The notes: a model not told the origin generated them from the sequence alone. Positions 40,678-49,740 are shown, counted from the first letter of the stretch. The stretch is 64,000 nucleotides of DNA from Polaromonas sp. (GCA_021153985.1 JAJKJM010000083.1:1-64000); one strand, 5' to 3'. Made by a program: numbers and translations.

Positions 40678-41417
40678 GCCAACGCTCCCAGGTTGGAGCG
40701 GCGAACCCATTCGTTTTCGCGCAACTGGTCGGGCGTGCCCTGGGTGATGACCTGGCCCCAGTGAATGACGGAGATCTGGTCGGCGAGTTTGAAGAGGAAA
40801 TTCATGTCGTGTTCAATGATCACAATGGTGAGCTGGCGTTTGAGTTCTTTCACCAGTTCCATCAGGCGCGCCGTGCCTTCAGCGCCCAGGCCGGCGGTCG
40901 GTTCGTCCAGGAAGAGCATGCGCGGCTCGGCCGCCAGCGCCACGCCGATCTCCAGCGCGCGGCGCTCGCCGTATGAGAGGCTGCTGGCCAGCACGTTTTC
41001 CTTGCCCTTGAGGCCCACGCGCTCCAGCACGGCAGCGGCCAGCTGCTGCGCTGTGCTGTCGGCGCCCAGGTCGCGCCAGGGGTTGAAGCCCTGCTGGCGC
41101 ACATGCGGCGTCGCCACCAGCACGTTGTCCAGTGCGGTGTAGCTGTCGAACAGATTCATGATCTGGAAGGAGCGCGACACGCCCTTGCGCGCGATCTCTC
41201 GCGGCGAGAGGCCGGTGATGTCTTCACCCGCAAACGTCACGCGGCCGCGGTCGGGTTTGTAGCGGCCCGTCAGCACATTGAAGCAGGTGGTTTTGCCTGC
41301 GCCGTTGGGGCCCATGATGCCGTTGAGTTCGCCTTCCTTGAAGCTGAGTGTGATGTCTTGCAGCACCACCTGGGCGCCGAAACGTTTGGACAGGCCGCTG
41401 GCCTCGAAGAGCGTCAC
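40674..41417 (-). CDS. livG: Branched-chain-type ABC transporter ATPase LivG
   Basis: The 247-aa protein starts with GTG at 41417, overlapping the livM stop by four bases with a GGAGGTGCAC ribosome site ahead. It has Walker A GPNGAGKTTCFNVLTG, the Liv-type VSRSFQIMNLFDSYTALDNVLVA, a signature ASSLSYGERRALEIGVALA (LSYGE) and Walker B MLFLDEPTAGLGAEG. The LSYGE signature and the DxxN loop are standard for LivG. It is part of the livM-livG-livF transporter operon. Confidence 0.94.
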   Translation of the reverse strand: MTLFEASGLSKRFGAQVVLQDITLSFKEGELNGIMGPNGAGKTTCFNVLTGRYKPDRGRVTFAGEDITGLSPREIARKGVSRSFQIMNLFDSYTALDNVLVATPHVRQQGFNPWRDLGADSTAQQLAAAVLERVGLKGKENVLASSLSYGERRALEIGVALAAEPRMLFLDEPTAGLGAEGTARLMELVKELKRQLTIVIIEHDMNFLFKLADQISVIHWGQVITQGTPDQLRENEWVRRSNLGALA

Positions 41418-42433
41418 AGTGCACCTCCAGCGGGTGCGGCGGCTGGCTTGGCTGCCACGACACGCTTTGGTCGTGCCTTCCAGGCCTGCCAGGCGCCGGC
41501 AATGCCTTCGGGCCTGAACAGCACCATGGCCATGAAGACGAGGCCATACCAGAGCAGCCAGGTCTCGGTGTAGGCGCCCAGCAGGTCGCGCGCGAGGATA
41601 AAGAAGGTGGCGCCGATGACAGGGCCCCAGAAGCTCACAAGGCCGCCGCCGATCAGCACCATCATCACGACGAAGCCGGAGTTGTGCAGGCTCATGACAT
41701 TCGGGTAGGCCGATTGCTGCGCCATGGCAAACAGCGCGCCGGCCAGCCCCGCGACGGCGGTAGACAGCGTGAACGCCAGCCACTTGTAGAGCCAGACGTT
41801 GTAGCCCACGAAGGCCGCGCGTGTTTCGTTTTGCTTGATGGCGCTGAAGATGCGCCCCAGCGGCGAATGGATCAGCCGCCACAGCGCCAGCAATACCAGT
41901 GCGAACAACACCAGGGAAAAGAAGAAGAGCGCGTTGTTGCCGGAGAGGTTGAAAGACACAAAACCGAAGTCGGCCGGCAGGCGCCTGATGTTCAGCAGCC
42001 CGTCTTCACCCCCTGTGACGGTGTGCCATTTGTTGGCAATGAACCAGAACACCTGGCCGAATGCGATGGTGAGCAGCGCGTAATAAATGCCGCGCCGGTG
42101 GGAGATGAACAGCGCCACCAGCGCGCCCAGCGCCGCCGTGACCAGCACCGCGCCCGCCAGGTCAAACCACAGGTTGGGCCAAACCTTGAGCTGCAGCAAC
42201 CCGAAAGCGTAGGCGCCTGTGCCGAAGAAGGCGCCGTGGCCGAAGGAGGGCAGGCCGGTAAAACCCAGCAGCAGGTTGTAGCCCATTGCAAACAACACCC
42301 AGATCATGATTTCCAGGGCCAGGTATTGGTACAGCCCGACGCGGCCCACCCATAGCGGGGTAGAGAGCAGCACCAGCAGGGTGACGAGCATCGGTAAGGG
42401 AATGAGCGGCGCGCGGCCGGAGGCGAGTTGCAT
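41414..42433 (-). CDS. livM: Branched-chain-type ABC transporter permease LivM
   Basis: The 339-aa inner-membrane protein has about nine hydrophobic helices and the LivM signature GYNLLLGFTGLPSFGHGAFFGTGAYAFGLL, along with SIYYALLTIAFGQ-like RRGIYYALLTIAFGQVFWF and SLHNSGFVVMMVLIGGGLVSFWGPVIGATFF. The C-terminus is Ala/Pro/Lys-rich. It opens the leftward operon with livG, livF and the short ATPase. The companion permease LivH and the substrate-binding protein are encoded on the opposite strand 5 kb away. Promoter region shared with the RpiR gene. Confidence 0.93.
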   Translation of the reverse strand: MQLASGRAPLIPLPMLVTLLVLLSTPLWVGRVGLYQYLALEIMIWVLFAMGYNLLLGFTGLPSFGHGAFFGTGAYAFGLLQLKVWPNLWFDLAGAVLVTAALGALVALFISHRRGIYYALLTIAFGQVFWFIANKWHTVTGGEDGLLNIRRLPADFGFVSFNLSGNNALFFFSLVLFALVLLALWRLIHSPLGRIFSAIKQNETRAAFVGYNVWLYKWLAFTLSTAVAGLAGALFAMAQQSAYPNVMSLHNSGFVVMMVLIGGGLVSFWGPVIGATFFILARDLLGAYTETWLLWYGLVFMAMVLFRPEGIAGAWQAWKARPKRVVAAKPAAAPAGGAL

Positions 42434-42460
42434 GGGAATCTTGTCTCTTCGGTTTTTCTG

Positions 42461-42506
42461 GGTGAATGGGTAAATGAATGAACCGTGAATGCGTGAATGA
42501 ATAAAG
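42461..42506. repeat. Degenerate TGAATG repeats upstream of livM
   Basis: Several near-copies of TGAATG or TGAATGA occur in 46 bases, such as gtgaatgcgtgaatgaataa. They lie in the livM-rpiR intergenic region. A similar gcgtgaatgcgtgaa occurs at about 23790. Their role is unknown; they could be simple-sequence slippage. Confidence 0.35.
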
Positions 42507-42542
42507 CCTTGAAATAAAAACCTGGAATGGGCTGGACAAAAC

Positions 42543-42586
42543 AGAATGTACGTTCTATTATTTAAATACGCAAGAACATTTATTCT
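42543..42586. promoter_or_regulatory. Two AGAA-N6-TTCT operators for the RpiR regulator
   Basis: AGAA-TGTACG-TTCT (42543-42556) and AGAA-CATTTA-TTCT (42573-42586) lie exactly 30 bases apart in the livM-rpiR divergent gap. From memory, RpiR-type IolR regulators of inositol genes in rhizobia bind GGAA-N6-TTCC, a close relative. The double site would let one RpiR protein control both operons. The location, just upstream of rpiR, also fits autoregulation. Confidence 0.65.
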
Positions 42587-42644
42587 AATTTGATGCGGTC
42601 AAGGCCCACCCGGTCCATCGCATTCCTGAGGCAGCAAACGACAT

Positions 42645-43538
42645 ATGGACTCTGCAACGACTTACGAAGAACTCAAGGCGCTGATTGGCCGGACTTACCC
42701 GGACATGTCCAAGCAGCTGCAGCGCATCGCGCGCTTCGCCCTTGAGCAACCCAACGACCTGGCCCTTGGCACGGTGGCAACGGTGGCCGAGGCCACCGAG
42801 GTGCAGCCTTCGGCCATGATCCGCTTTGCCAATGCCTTGGGCTATGGCGGGTTTTCTGAAATGCAGCAGGTGTTTCGCGGCCACTTGCTGGAGCGTTCCG
42901 ACAGCTACCGTGAGCGCATTGACCAGATGCGCCGCAAGCAGCTCAATGGCGAGCGCGCTCCCGCCGGCGTGCTGCACCAGCTGGTGGGTGAATCAGTGGC
43001 TGAACTCGGCCATCTGGAAGAAAGCATCGCACAGGCGGACCTGAAGGCCGCGGTCAAACTCATGGCCTCCGCGCCTCGCATCCATGTACTGGCCCAGCGC
43101 CGCGCCTTTCCGGTGGCGGGTTACCTCGCTTACGCCCTGAGCCAGCTTGAACTGCGTACCCATCTGCTTGACGGCACGGGTGGCATGCTGCGCGAAAGCC
43201 TTCGCTCCATCGCGCCCGGCGATGTCTTGATCGCTGCCAGCTTTCGCAGCTATTCACCTGAAGTCATCGAAGCCGCCGCCGTCGCCGCCAAGATGGGCGC
43301 CTCGGTGATCGCCATCACCGACGGTCCGCTCTCGCCGCTCAAGGCGCATGCCAAGGTTTGCCTGGAGTTGGCCGACGATTCGTCCAAACCCTTCCGCTCA
43401 TTGGTTGCGCCGCTGTGCCTGGCGCAGGCGCTGGTAGTGAGCACCGGCCACCAGCTGGCCGAGCAGGGCGCGGCGAAGGCCAAAGGAAAAACAGCAGGCA
43501 AGGCTACAACCAAGCCCGCGCGAAAAGGGGCCGTATGA
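42645..43538 (+). CDS. MurR/RpiR-family transcriptional regulator
   Basis: The 297-aa protein has an N-terminal RpiR helix-turn-helix (LKALIGRTYPDMSKQLQRIARFALEQPNDLALGTVATVAEATEVQPSAMIRFANALGYGGFSEMQ) and a C-terminal SIS sugar-phosphate-binding domain (RIHVLAQRRAFPVAGYLAYALSQL, GDVLIAASFRSYSPEVIEAAAVAAKMGASVIAITDGPLSPL). The tail is Lys/Ala-rich. Such regulators sense sugar phosphates and control sugar or inositol catabolism. Its stop overlaps the start of the IolC-type kinase by four bases. It probably binds the AGAA-N6-TTCT pair. Confidence 0.92.
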   Translation: MDSATTYEELKALIGRTYPDMSKQLQRIARFALEQPNDLALGTVATVAEATEVQPSAMIRFANALGYGGFSEMQQVFRGHLLERSDSYRERIDQMRRKQLNGERAPAGVLHQLVGESVAELGHLEESIAQADLKAAVKLMASAPRIHVLAQRRAFPVAGYLAYALSQLELRTHLLDGTGGMLRESLRSIAPGDVLIAASFRSYSPEVIEAAAVAAKMGASVIAITDGPLSPLKAHAKVCLELADDSSKPFRSLVAPLCLAQALVVSTGHQLAEQGAAKAKGKTAGKATTKPARKGAV

Positions 43539-45478
43539 GCCGGCCGCTGGATCTCATCTGCGTGGGCCGTGCCGCCGTCGACTTGTATGGTGAGCAGATC
43601 GGTGGCCGTCTTGAGGACATGCAGAGCTTTACCAAGTATCTTGGTGGCTCACCGGCCAACACGGCGGTGGGCGTGGCGCGCCTGGGCCTGAAGCCGGCGA
43701 TGTTGACCCGCGTGGGCGACGAGCACAACGGCCGTTTTGTGCGCGAAACACTCGCCGCAGAAGGCGTCGATGTCAGCCATGTCGCCACCGACCCCAAGCG
43801 CCTGACGGCGCTGGTGTTTCTGGGCATCCAGGACCGCGACACTTTTCCGCTGGTGTTCTACCGCGACAACTGCGCCGACATGGCGATCAGCCCGGACGAT
43901 TTTGACGCGGCCTTCATCGCCTCGGCCAAGGCGCTGCTGATTTCGGGCACGCATTTGTCGCAAGCGCTCACCTACGAAAGCTGCACCTGCGCTATGGCGC
44001 TGGCCAAAGCCGCGGGCACCCGCGTGGTGCTCGACATCGACTACCGCCCCGTACTTTGGGGCCTGACCAGCCCTGGCATGGGCGAGCAGCGCTTTGTGCC
44101 TTCGGGCGAAGTCAGCGCGCACCTGCAGACTATCGTCTGCCACTGCGACCTCATCGTCGGCACGGAAGAAGAAGTCCACATCGCCGGCGGCAGCACCGAC
44201 ACGCTGGCTGCCTTGCGCCGTTTGCGCGAACTGACGGCGGCCACGCTGGTCGTCAAGCGCGGGCCCATGGGTTGTGTCGTGTTCGACGGTGCGATTCCCG
44301 ACTCGCTTGAAAAGGGCTTGCAGGGGCCCGGCTTTCCGGTAGATGTCTACAACGTGCTGGGCGCCGGCGACGCTTTCATGTCGGGCTTCCTGCGCGGCTG
44401 GATTCCGGGCGAGCCGCTCGCGCGCTGCTGCGCCTATGCCAACGCCTGCGGTGCGCTGGTGGTGTCGCGCCACGGCTGCGCACCGGCCATGGCCAGCTGG
44501 GAAGAGCTGCAGTTCTTTCTGGTGCATGGTTCCTCCACCCGGCGCCTGCGCGAAGACGCGCGGCTCGAGCACCTGCACCGCGTCAGCACGCGTACGCGGC
44601 GCTGGGAAGAGCTGGTCATTCTTGCGTTCGACCACCGCATGCAGCTGGAAGAAGTAGCAGCGCGCCACGGTGCGGGTAACGAACGCATCCCCCTCTTCAA
44701 ATCCCTGATCGCCGAAGGGGCGCGGCTCGGAGCCGGCCAACGCGGCGGCGTGGGCGTGATCGTGGACGGCCGCTTTGGCGAAGAGGTGCTCCCCACAGTG
44801 ACCGGCAAAGGCTGGTGGGTCGCAAGACCGGTCGAGCTGCCGGGTTCACGCCCGCTGCAGTTTGAGGCCGGGGCAGGCCTGGGTGCCGCGATGCGGACCT
44901 GGCCTGGCGAGCATGTCGCCAAATGCCTGGTGTATTACCACCCGCATGACAAGCCGGCGCTGCGCGAAACCCAGCTGGCCAGGCTGGCCGACCTGCAGCG
45001 CGCCAGTGTCGACAGCTTTCATGAATTTCTCATCGAGGTGATTCCGCCGAAGGGCATACCGGCGGACGACGACACCGTGCCGGAGGCGCTTGCGCAAATC
45101 TATTGTGCCGGCATCTTCCCCGACTGGTGGAAACTGCCGCCGGCAAGCAGTGCCGCCGCCTGGGAAAAGATCGCGGCCGTGGTGGCGCAGCACGATCCGC
45201 ACTGCCGCGGCGTGCTGGTGCTGGGGCTGGAGGCCAGCGAGGAAAAACTCGACCAGAGTTTTCGCATCGCAGCCCCGCACGCCATCTGCCGCGGCTTTGC
45301 GGTGGGGCGCTCGATCTTTGCCGACGCCGCAGCCGGCTGGTTCGCTGGCGCGATGGACGACGCGGCCGTGGTCAAGGACATTGCCGAGCGCTACGCGCGG
45401 CTGATCACGCTGTGGGACCACGCCAGGACAGGCAAAGGTTCCGGCGTTGCAGCTGCTGCCGCCGAGGCCGTGAACTGA
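43535..45478 (+). CDS. iolC: IolC-type 5-dehydro-2-deoxygluconokinase fused to a DUF2090 aldolase-like domain
   Basis: The 647-aa protein has an N-terminal PfkB kinase domain (residues about 1-325) with LGGSPANTAVGVARLGLKPAMLTRVGDEHNGRFV and the ATP-binding VYNVLGAGDAFMSGFLRGW. A linker leads to the DUF2090 domain (about 340-630) with LVILAFDHRMQLEE and VLVLGLEASEEKL. In inositol catabolism IolC phosphorylates 5-dehydro-2-deoxygluconate, and the DUF2090 part is believed to be the IolJ-like aldolase cleaving the product to malonate semialdehyde and dihydroxyacetone phosphate. The fused form is known in proteobacteria. No other iol genes are in this window. Confidence 0.88.
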   Translation: MSRPLDLICVGRAAVDLYGEQIGGRLEDMQSFTKYLGGSPANTAVGVARLGLKPAMLTRVGDEHNGRFVRETLAAEGVDVSHVATDPKRLTALVFLGIQDRDTFPLVFYRDNCADMAISPDDFDAAFIASAKALLISGTHLSQALTYESCTCAMALAKAAGTRVVLDIDYRPVLWGLTSPGMGEQRFVPSGEVSAHLQTIVCHCDLIVGTEEEVHIAGGSTDTLAALRRLRELTAATLVVKRGPMGCVVFDGAIPDSLEKGLQGPGFPVDVYNVLGAGDAFMSGFLRGWIPGEPLARCCAYANACGALVVSRHGCAPAMASWEELQFFLVHGSSTRRLREDARLEHLHRVSTRTRRWEELVILAFDHRMQLEEVAARHGAGNERIPLFKSLIAEGARLGAGQRGGVGVIVDGRFGEEVLPTVTGKGWWVARPVELPGSRPLQFEAGAGLGAAMRTWPGEHVAKCLVYYHPHDKPALRETQLARLADLQRASVDSFHEFLIEVIPPKGIPADDDTVPEALAQIYCAGIFPDWWKLPPASSAAAWEKIAAVVAQHDPHCRGVLVLGLEASEEKLDQSFRIAAPHAICRGFAVGRSIFADAAAGWFAGAMDDAAVVKDIAERYARLITLWDHARTGKGSGVAAAAAEAVN

Positions 45479-45480
45479 GC

Positions 45481-45533
45481 CACAGAAACAAAAACACAGA
45501 ACACAGAGCACACAAAACACAACGAGAAAGAAG
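45481..45533. repeat. AC-rich ACACAGA-type intergenic repeat
   Basis: The gap after the kinase gene is built of cacaga/acacagaacacagagcacac units. This ACACAGA-rich wording is common between genes of beta- and gammaproteobacteria, from memory. It is not protein-coding. Confidence 0.4.
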
Positions 45534-45545
45534 ACGGAGACAAGC

Positions 45546-46448
45546 ATGACACCCAAAATCGGATTCATCGGCATCGGCATGATGGGCCACGGCATGGCCA
45601 AAAACCTGCTGGCCAAGGGCTTCGGCCTGACCTTCAAGATCAACCGCAACCGCGACAACCTGGCGGACCTGATCGCCGCCGGCGCCAAAGAGGCCAAGAC
45701 CAACGCGGAATGCGCCCAGGGCAGCGACATCCTCTTCATTTGCGTGACAGGATCACCGCAGGTCGAAGACATCGTCTATGGCAAGGACGGCTTGCTGGAC
45801 AGCGGCCGCAAAGGCCTGATCGTGGTGGACACCTCCACGGCCGAGCCGGCATCGAGCACGCGCATCCGCAACGACCTTGCCGCCAAAGGCATCAAGCTGG
45901 TCGATGCGCCGCTGGCGCGAACGCCCAAGGAGGCCGAAGAAGGGCGGCTCAACACCATGGTGGGCGCAGAGCCCGAAGACTTCAAGACGCTGGAGCCGGT
46001 GCTCAAGGCCTTCTGCGAAAACATCTTCCACGTCGGCCCGCCCGGCCACGGCCATGTTCTCAAGCTGGTCAACAACATGATGGCCATGAGCTTTGCAGCC
46101 TCGATTGCCGAAGCCTTCGCCGTCGCGGCCAAAAGCGGGCTGGACCTCAACCGCCTGTATGACGTGATCTCGGCCGGCGGTGTGAACTGCGGCATCTTCC
46201 AGATGATGGCGACCAAGACGCTGAAGGAAGGCGATGTGACCGGCTTCAAGTTCGGCATCGCCAATGCGCAGAAAGATTTGCGCTACTACACCCACTTGGC
46301 CGAGATGCTGCCCGTCACCAGTTTCATGGGCGAGGCCACGCACCAGAGCCTGATCCAGGCCAGCAACGCCGGCCTCGGCGACAAGCTGATCGCCTCCCTT
46401 TTCGAAGCACAGGAAAAACTCAACGACGTCAAGATCGTTCCCCGTTAA
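45546..46448 (+). CDS. 3-hydroxyisobutyrate dehydrogenase-family (beta-hydroxyacid) dehydrogenase
   Basis: The 300-aa protein starts IGFIGIGMMGHGMAKNLLAKGF, the NAD(P)-binding motif of beta-hydroxyacid dehydrogenases. It has DAPLARTPKEAEEGRLNTMVG (substrate region) and the catalytic Lys in GHVLKLVNNMMAMSF. Members oxidise 3-hydroxyisobutyrate, tartronate semialdehyde, or similar compounds. Position in the operon between the IolC-like kinase and the ABC receptor suggests a step in the same pathway, perhaps handling malonate-semialdehyde-like or sugar-acid products. Exact substrate unknown. Confidence 0.9.
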   Translation: MTPKIGFIGIGMMGHGMAKNLLAKGFGLTFKINRNRDNLADLIAAGAKEAKTNAECAQGSDILFICVTGSPQVEDIVYGKDGLLDSGRKGLIVVDTSTAEPASSTRIRNDLAAKGIKLVDAPLARTPKEAEEGRLNTMVGAEPEDFKTLEPVLKAFCENIFHVGPPGHGHVLKLVNNMMAMSFAASIAEAFAVAAKSGLDLNRLYDVISAGGVNCGIFQMMATKTLKEGDVTGFKFGIANAQKDLRYYTHLAEMLPVTSFMGEATHQSLIQASNAGLGDKLIASLFEAQEKLNDVKIVPR

Positions 46449-46486
46449 GCCAGGCCTTTACTTAACCACAAGCAGGAGACAAAACC

Positions 46487-47851
46487 ATGAGCGATATCAA
46501 CAACAACGACACTGGCCCTCAATTCCCCGCCAACGAAAAGCTCGATGCGGCCGCCACTTCACGGCGCGCGCTGCTCAAGCATTCCAGCCTGGCGCTGGTG
46601 GGCGCAGGCCTGTACGGTGCGGCGCCCTTCATGGGACCATGGAAGCACAACCACGCCTGGGCGCAGACCGGCCAGAAGAAGCCATTGACCGTTGGCCTCA
46701 CCATGGATGCCTCGGGCCTCTACGCGGCTTCCGGCGCTGAAGAGCGCCTGGGCGCCATGATGGCCATCAAGGAGTTCAACGACAAGGGCGGCGTGCTGGG
46801 CCGGCGCATTGAGGCCATCCATATCGATACGGAAACCACGCCGGCCACCGGCTCGCGCGTGGCTGAACGCATGATCACGCGCAACGAAGCTTCCTTCCTG
46901 ATCGGTGCGGTGCACTCGGGCGTGTCTAACGCTATCTCTCAGGTCGCGCAGAAGTACGGCACGGTCTTTTTGAACACCAATTCCAGCAGCCCGACCGAGG
47001 CCGGCAAGGACTGCCACCGCACCAAGTTCGTGTGGGACGGCAACGGCACCAACTTTTCCAACGCCATCGTCAAGAACGCCATCAAGGCCAGCGGCAAGAA
47101 CTGGGTGCTGCTGACCAACGACTATGTGTGGGGCCACACCACCTCCAAGGCAACGCGCGCCATCGTTGAAGCCAATGGAGGCAAGATCGTGGAAGAACTG
47201 CTGGTGCCGCAAAACACCCGCGACTTCTCGTCCTACCTGCTCAAGCTGCAACAACTCAAACCCAACGTGGTGGCCACGGCGGTGGGCGGTGACGACATCA
47301 AGGCCTTGCGCCAGCAGGTGGTGCAGCTCAAGATGAACCAGTCCATGGCCTGGATCAACAACCAGCAGGACTGGCCCGATGTGTACGGCCTGGGCCCCGA
47401 GGCGATCTTCGGCGTCTTCGGCACCACCTGGTACTGGCGCCTGGGCCTGCCCGGCGTGAAAGAGTTTGTGGCGGCGTACCAGAAGCAGTTCCCGGGCATG
47501 GCCATTCGCGTGCCGGGCAACGTTTATCACAACGGCTATATGGCCACGCGCGAACTGCTGCGCTGTGTGGAAGAAGCCGGCACCACCAACAACATTGCCG
47601 TCATCAAAAAACTCGAAGGCCGCAAGATGAGCGCCGCCGATCGCCTGCAGCACTACGACGCCTGGATGGACCCGGTCACCCACCAGTGCCAGCAGACGAT
47701 TTACATGGCGACCTACAACGACCAGCCTGCGGAGAAAGACGACATCTTCAAGATCCTCACGCAGGCCGACCCGAAGGACGTGATGGACAAGGACGCCACG
47801 GGCGCCTGCAAGCTCGAGAGCTACGACGCAACGCCCAGCTACGAAGTCTGA
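46487..47851 (+). CDS. Liv-type ABC transporter substrate-binding protein
   Basis: The 454-aa receptor starts with an unusually long n-region and a Tat-type signal (TSRRALLKHSSLALVGAGLYGAAPF, cleavage after AWA near residue 59). It has the periplasmic-binding fold with GLTMDASGLYAASGAEERLGAMMAIKEFNDKGGVLGRRIEAI. It is longer than amino-acid receptors and contains WINNQQDWPDVYGLGPEAIFG and CRRQ-like Cys near the end (GACKLE). It is followed 27 bases later by livH, so it feeds the split LivHMGF transporter. The ligand is unknown, likely a polyol or sugar-like compound. Confidence 0.9.
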   Translation: MSDINNNDTGPQFPANEKLDAAATSRRALLKHSSLALVGAGLYGAAPFMGPWKHNHAWAQTGQKKPLTVGLTMDASGLYAASGAEERLGAMMAIKEFNDKGGVLGRRIEAIHIDTETTPATGSRVAERMITRNEASFLIGAVHSGVSNAISQVAQKYGTVFLNTNSSSPTEAGKDCHRTKFVWDGNGTNFSNAIVKNAIKASGKNWVLLTNDYVWGHTTSKATRAIVEANGGKIVEELLVPQNTRDFSSYLLKLQQLKPNVVATAVGGDDIKALRQQVVQLKMNQSMAWINNQQDWPDVYGLGPEAIFGVFGTTWYWRLGLPGVKEFVAAYQKQFPGMAIRVPGNVYHNGYMATRELLRCVEEAGTTNNIAVIKKLEGRKMSAADRLQHYDAWMDPVTHQCQQTIYMATYNDQPAEKDDIFKILTQADPKDVMDKDATGACKLESYDATPSYEV

Positions 47852-47877
47852 GTCTGCCGTCATCTTCAAAGACCGAC

Positions 47878-48807
47878 ATGGATTTTTTGCTTCAGCTTAT
47901 CCCGCACCTCGTCAACGGCGTCTCGCTGGGCCTGTTGTTCGCGCTCATCGCGCTGGGCTTCATGCTCATCGTGGGGGTGATGGAAACGATCAACCTGGCG
48001 CACGGCTCGCTGTTTGCGCTGGGCATGTACTTCGCGCTTTTCCTGATCGCGCCGCAATTGGGCGTGTTTCCGAATCTGCAGGCCTGGTACATGAGCTTGC
48101 CGCTCGGGACGCGTTACCTGGTGGCGCTGATTCTTGCACCCATCCTCGTCGGCATTTTCGGCATGCTGCTGGAGCTGTGCATGCGGCGCACCTACGGCCG
48201 CGACCCGCTCTACGGCCTGCTATTGACCTTCGGTGCGGCGCTGGTGATTGAAGAGGTCATACGCCTGGTGTGGGGCTCGTCGGAAAAGCAGCTGATGTTG
48301 CCCGAGGTCATCTCTGGCGCCTTCCTGATGGGTGACCTGGTGTATTCAAAGTACCGCTTCTTCGCCAGCGGATTCGCCATCCTGATGATTGTGCTGCTGT
48401 GGGTGTTTTTGCAGAAGACGCCCTACGGCGCCATCATCAAGGCCGGCGCGCACGAAAGCGAAATGGTGCGTGCGCTGGGCATCAACCTCTCGCGCCTGCG
48501 CCTCTTCGTGTTTGGCCTCGGCGTGGCGCTGGCGGCGATTGCGGGCGTGGTCATGGCGCCAATCTGGGGCATACGGCCGCATGTGGGCGTCGATGCGGTG
48601 GTGCCGGCTTTTCTGATCATTGTGCTGGGCGGTGTCGGTTCGCTGTGGGGTGCGGTGATTGCCGGGTTGATGGTGGGCATGGTGGTGGGCTTGACGGGCT
48701 CCTACGCATCCGAGTGGTCGTTGATGTCGATGTACCTGTTGTTCATTGCCGTGGTGACGTTCCGATCACGCGGCCTCTTCGGGAAAAAGAGCGTGCTGGA
48801 TCAATGA
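47878..48807 (+). CDS. livH: Branched-chain-type ABC transporter permease LivH
   Basis: The 309-aa membrane protein has about eight hydrophobic helices. The LivH signature is LIPHLVNGVSLGLLFALIALGFMLIVGVMETINLAHGSLFALGMYFA, plus IKAGAHESEMVRALGINLSRLRLFVFGLGVALAAIAGV. It is the missing partner of LivM (41414). An ABC transporter with its permease genes on opposite strands is uncommon. It is in the operon of the receptor and dehydrogenase genes. Confidence 0.92.
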   Translation: MDFLLQLIPHLVNGVSLGLLFALIALGFMLIVGVMETINLAHGSLFALGMYFALFLIAPQLGVFPNLQAWYMSLPLGTRYLVALILAPILVGIFGMLLELCMRRTYGRDPLYGLLLTFGAALVIEEVIRLVWGSSEKQLMLPEVISGAFLMGDLVYSKYRFFASGFAILMIVLLWVFLQKTPYGAIIKAGAHESEMVRALGINLSRLRLFVFGLGVALAAIAGVVMAPIWGIRPHVGVDAVVPAFLIIVLGGVGSLWGAVIAGLMVGMVVGLTGSYASEWSLMSMYLLFIAVVTFRSRGLFGKKSVLDQ

Positions 48808-48834
48808 GACCCCCTGTCTCGGCTCACTTCGTGT

Positions 48835-48895
48835 AGCCGGAACCCCCCAAGGGGCAACACCAGCGGCCCGGCAAAGCCGGTTCCGCGGTGTTTCT
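48835..48895. repeat. GC-rich dispersed palindromic repeat
   Basis: The stretch aaccccccaaggggcaacac...cggcccggcaaagccggttccgcggtg contains several small palindromes (CCCCaaGGGG, CGGCaaaGCCG). From memory, this wording recurs between genes in many Comamonadaceae. It lies between livH and the SDR gene and holds no coding frame. Confidence 0.5.
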
Positions 48896-48931
48896 TGTGC
48901 AGAAAGTTCTTTAATGTATGAAGGCTAATTG

Positions 48932-49675
48932 ATGAAACCGCTTGAAAGTAAAGTCGCGCTGGTCACTGGCGCGGCGGGCACCATGGGCCTGGCCGTCGTC
49001 AAGGCCCTGCTGGAAGACGGCTGCAAGGTCGCGATGGTGGATGTGAGCCATGAGCGCAACCGCGCGCTGGCGCATGAACTGGGCCCGCGCGCCTTGCCGT
49101 TCTCGTTTGACATCAGCGACCCCAATGCGGTGAGTGACGGCCACGCGCTCATCGTCAAGGCCTTCGGCCCGGTCGACATCCTCGTCAACAACGCCGGAAT
49201 CCTGTCGAACAACAAGATTGAGGCCACCGAAGCAGGTGAATGGCGCCGCGTGATGGGCGCCAACCTCGACGGTGCTTTCTACCTCGCGCAGCAGGTGGTG
49301 CCGGCGATGAAGGCACGGCGCTTCGGCCGCATCATCAACACCAGTTCTTTAGCTGCCAAGACCGGCGGGCTGACGGCGGGGACGGCGTATTCGGTGTCCA
49401 AGGGCGCGATGAGTGCACTGACTTTTTCCCTGGCGCGAGAGCTCGCGTCTTTTGGCGTCACGGCCAACGCCGTCGCGCCGGCTTATGTGAAGACACCCAT
49501 GATCACTGAGCAACTGACGCAAGAGCAGCGGCAGAAGCTGCTGAAAGACATTCCGGTCGGGCGTTTCTGCGAGCCCGAGGAGTTCGCCCACGTGGTGCGT
49601 TTCCTCGCCTCGCCGCTGTCGGGCTTCATCACCGGCGAGATCATTGACCTCAACGGTGGCCTGCTGATGGACTAG
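48932..49675 (+). CDS. SDR-family dehydrogenase (FabG-like)
   Basis: The 247-aa classical short-chain dehydrogenase has the GAAGTMGLA nucleotide site at residues 14-22, NNAGI (about 87-91), the Ser of NTSSLAAKTG and the catalytic Tyr-x3-Lys in YSVSKGA. The TGEIIDLNGGLLMD end is typical. It likely oxidises a hydroxyl on a sugar- or hydroxyacid-type substrate. Start is ATG 48932 rather than a TTG directly before it. Part of the rightward gene series after livH, separated by a repeat. Confidence 0.93.
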   Translation: MKPLESKVALVTGAAGTMGLAVVKALLEDGCKVAMVDVSHERNRALAHELGPRALPFSFDISDPNAVSDGHALIVKAFGPVDILVNNAGILSNNKIEATEAGEWRRVMGANLDGAFYLAQQVVPAMKARRFGRIINTSSLAAKTGGLTAGTAYSVSKGAMSALTFSLARELASFGVTANAVAPAYVKTPMITEQLTQEQRQKLLKDIPVGRFCEPEEFAHVVRFLASPLSGFITGEIIDLNGGLLMD

Positions 49676-49740
49676 GACAGCCCCAGGCAGGGAAAGCCCT
49701 TTCGCCGCCAGCCTGCTTTGCGCCCACAATTTCCTTATCC

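Noticed and set aside
43358-43534. Longer start for the kinase inside the RpiR gene
   Set aside because: The ATG at 43535 gives the normal PfkB start and overlaps the RpiR stop by four bases, the usual coupling pattern.
43649-44740. A 363-codon leftward frame opposite the IolC-like kinase
   Set aside because: No domain pattern, and the PfkB frame is complete with signature motifs.
46559-47869. A 436-codon leftward frame opposite the ABC receptor
   Set aside because: Repetitive Val/His/Gly-rich text, typical of antisense of GC-rich genes.
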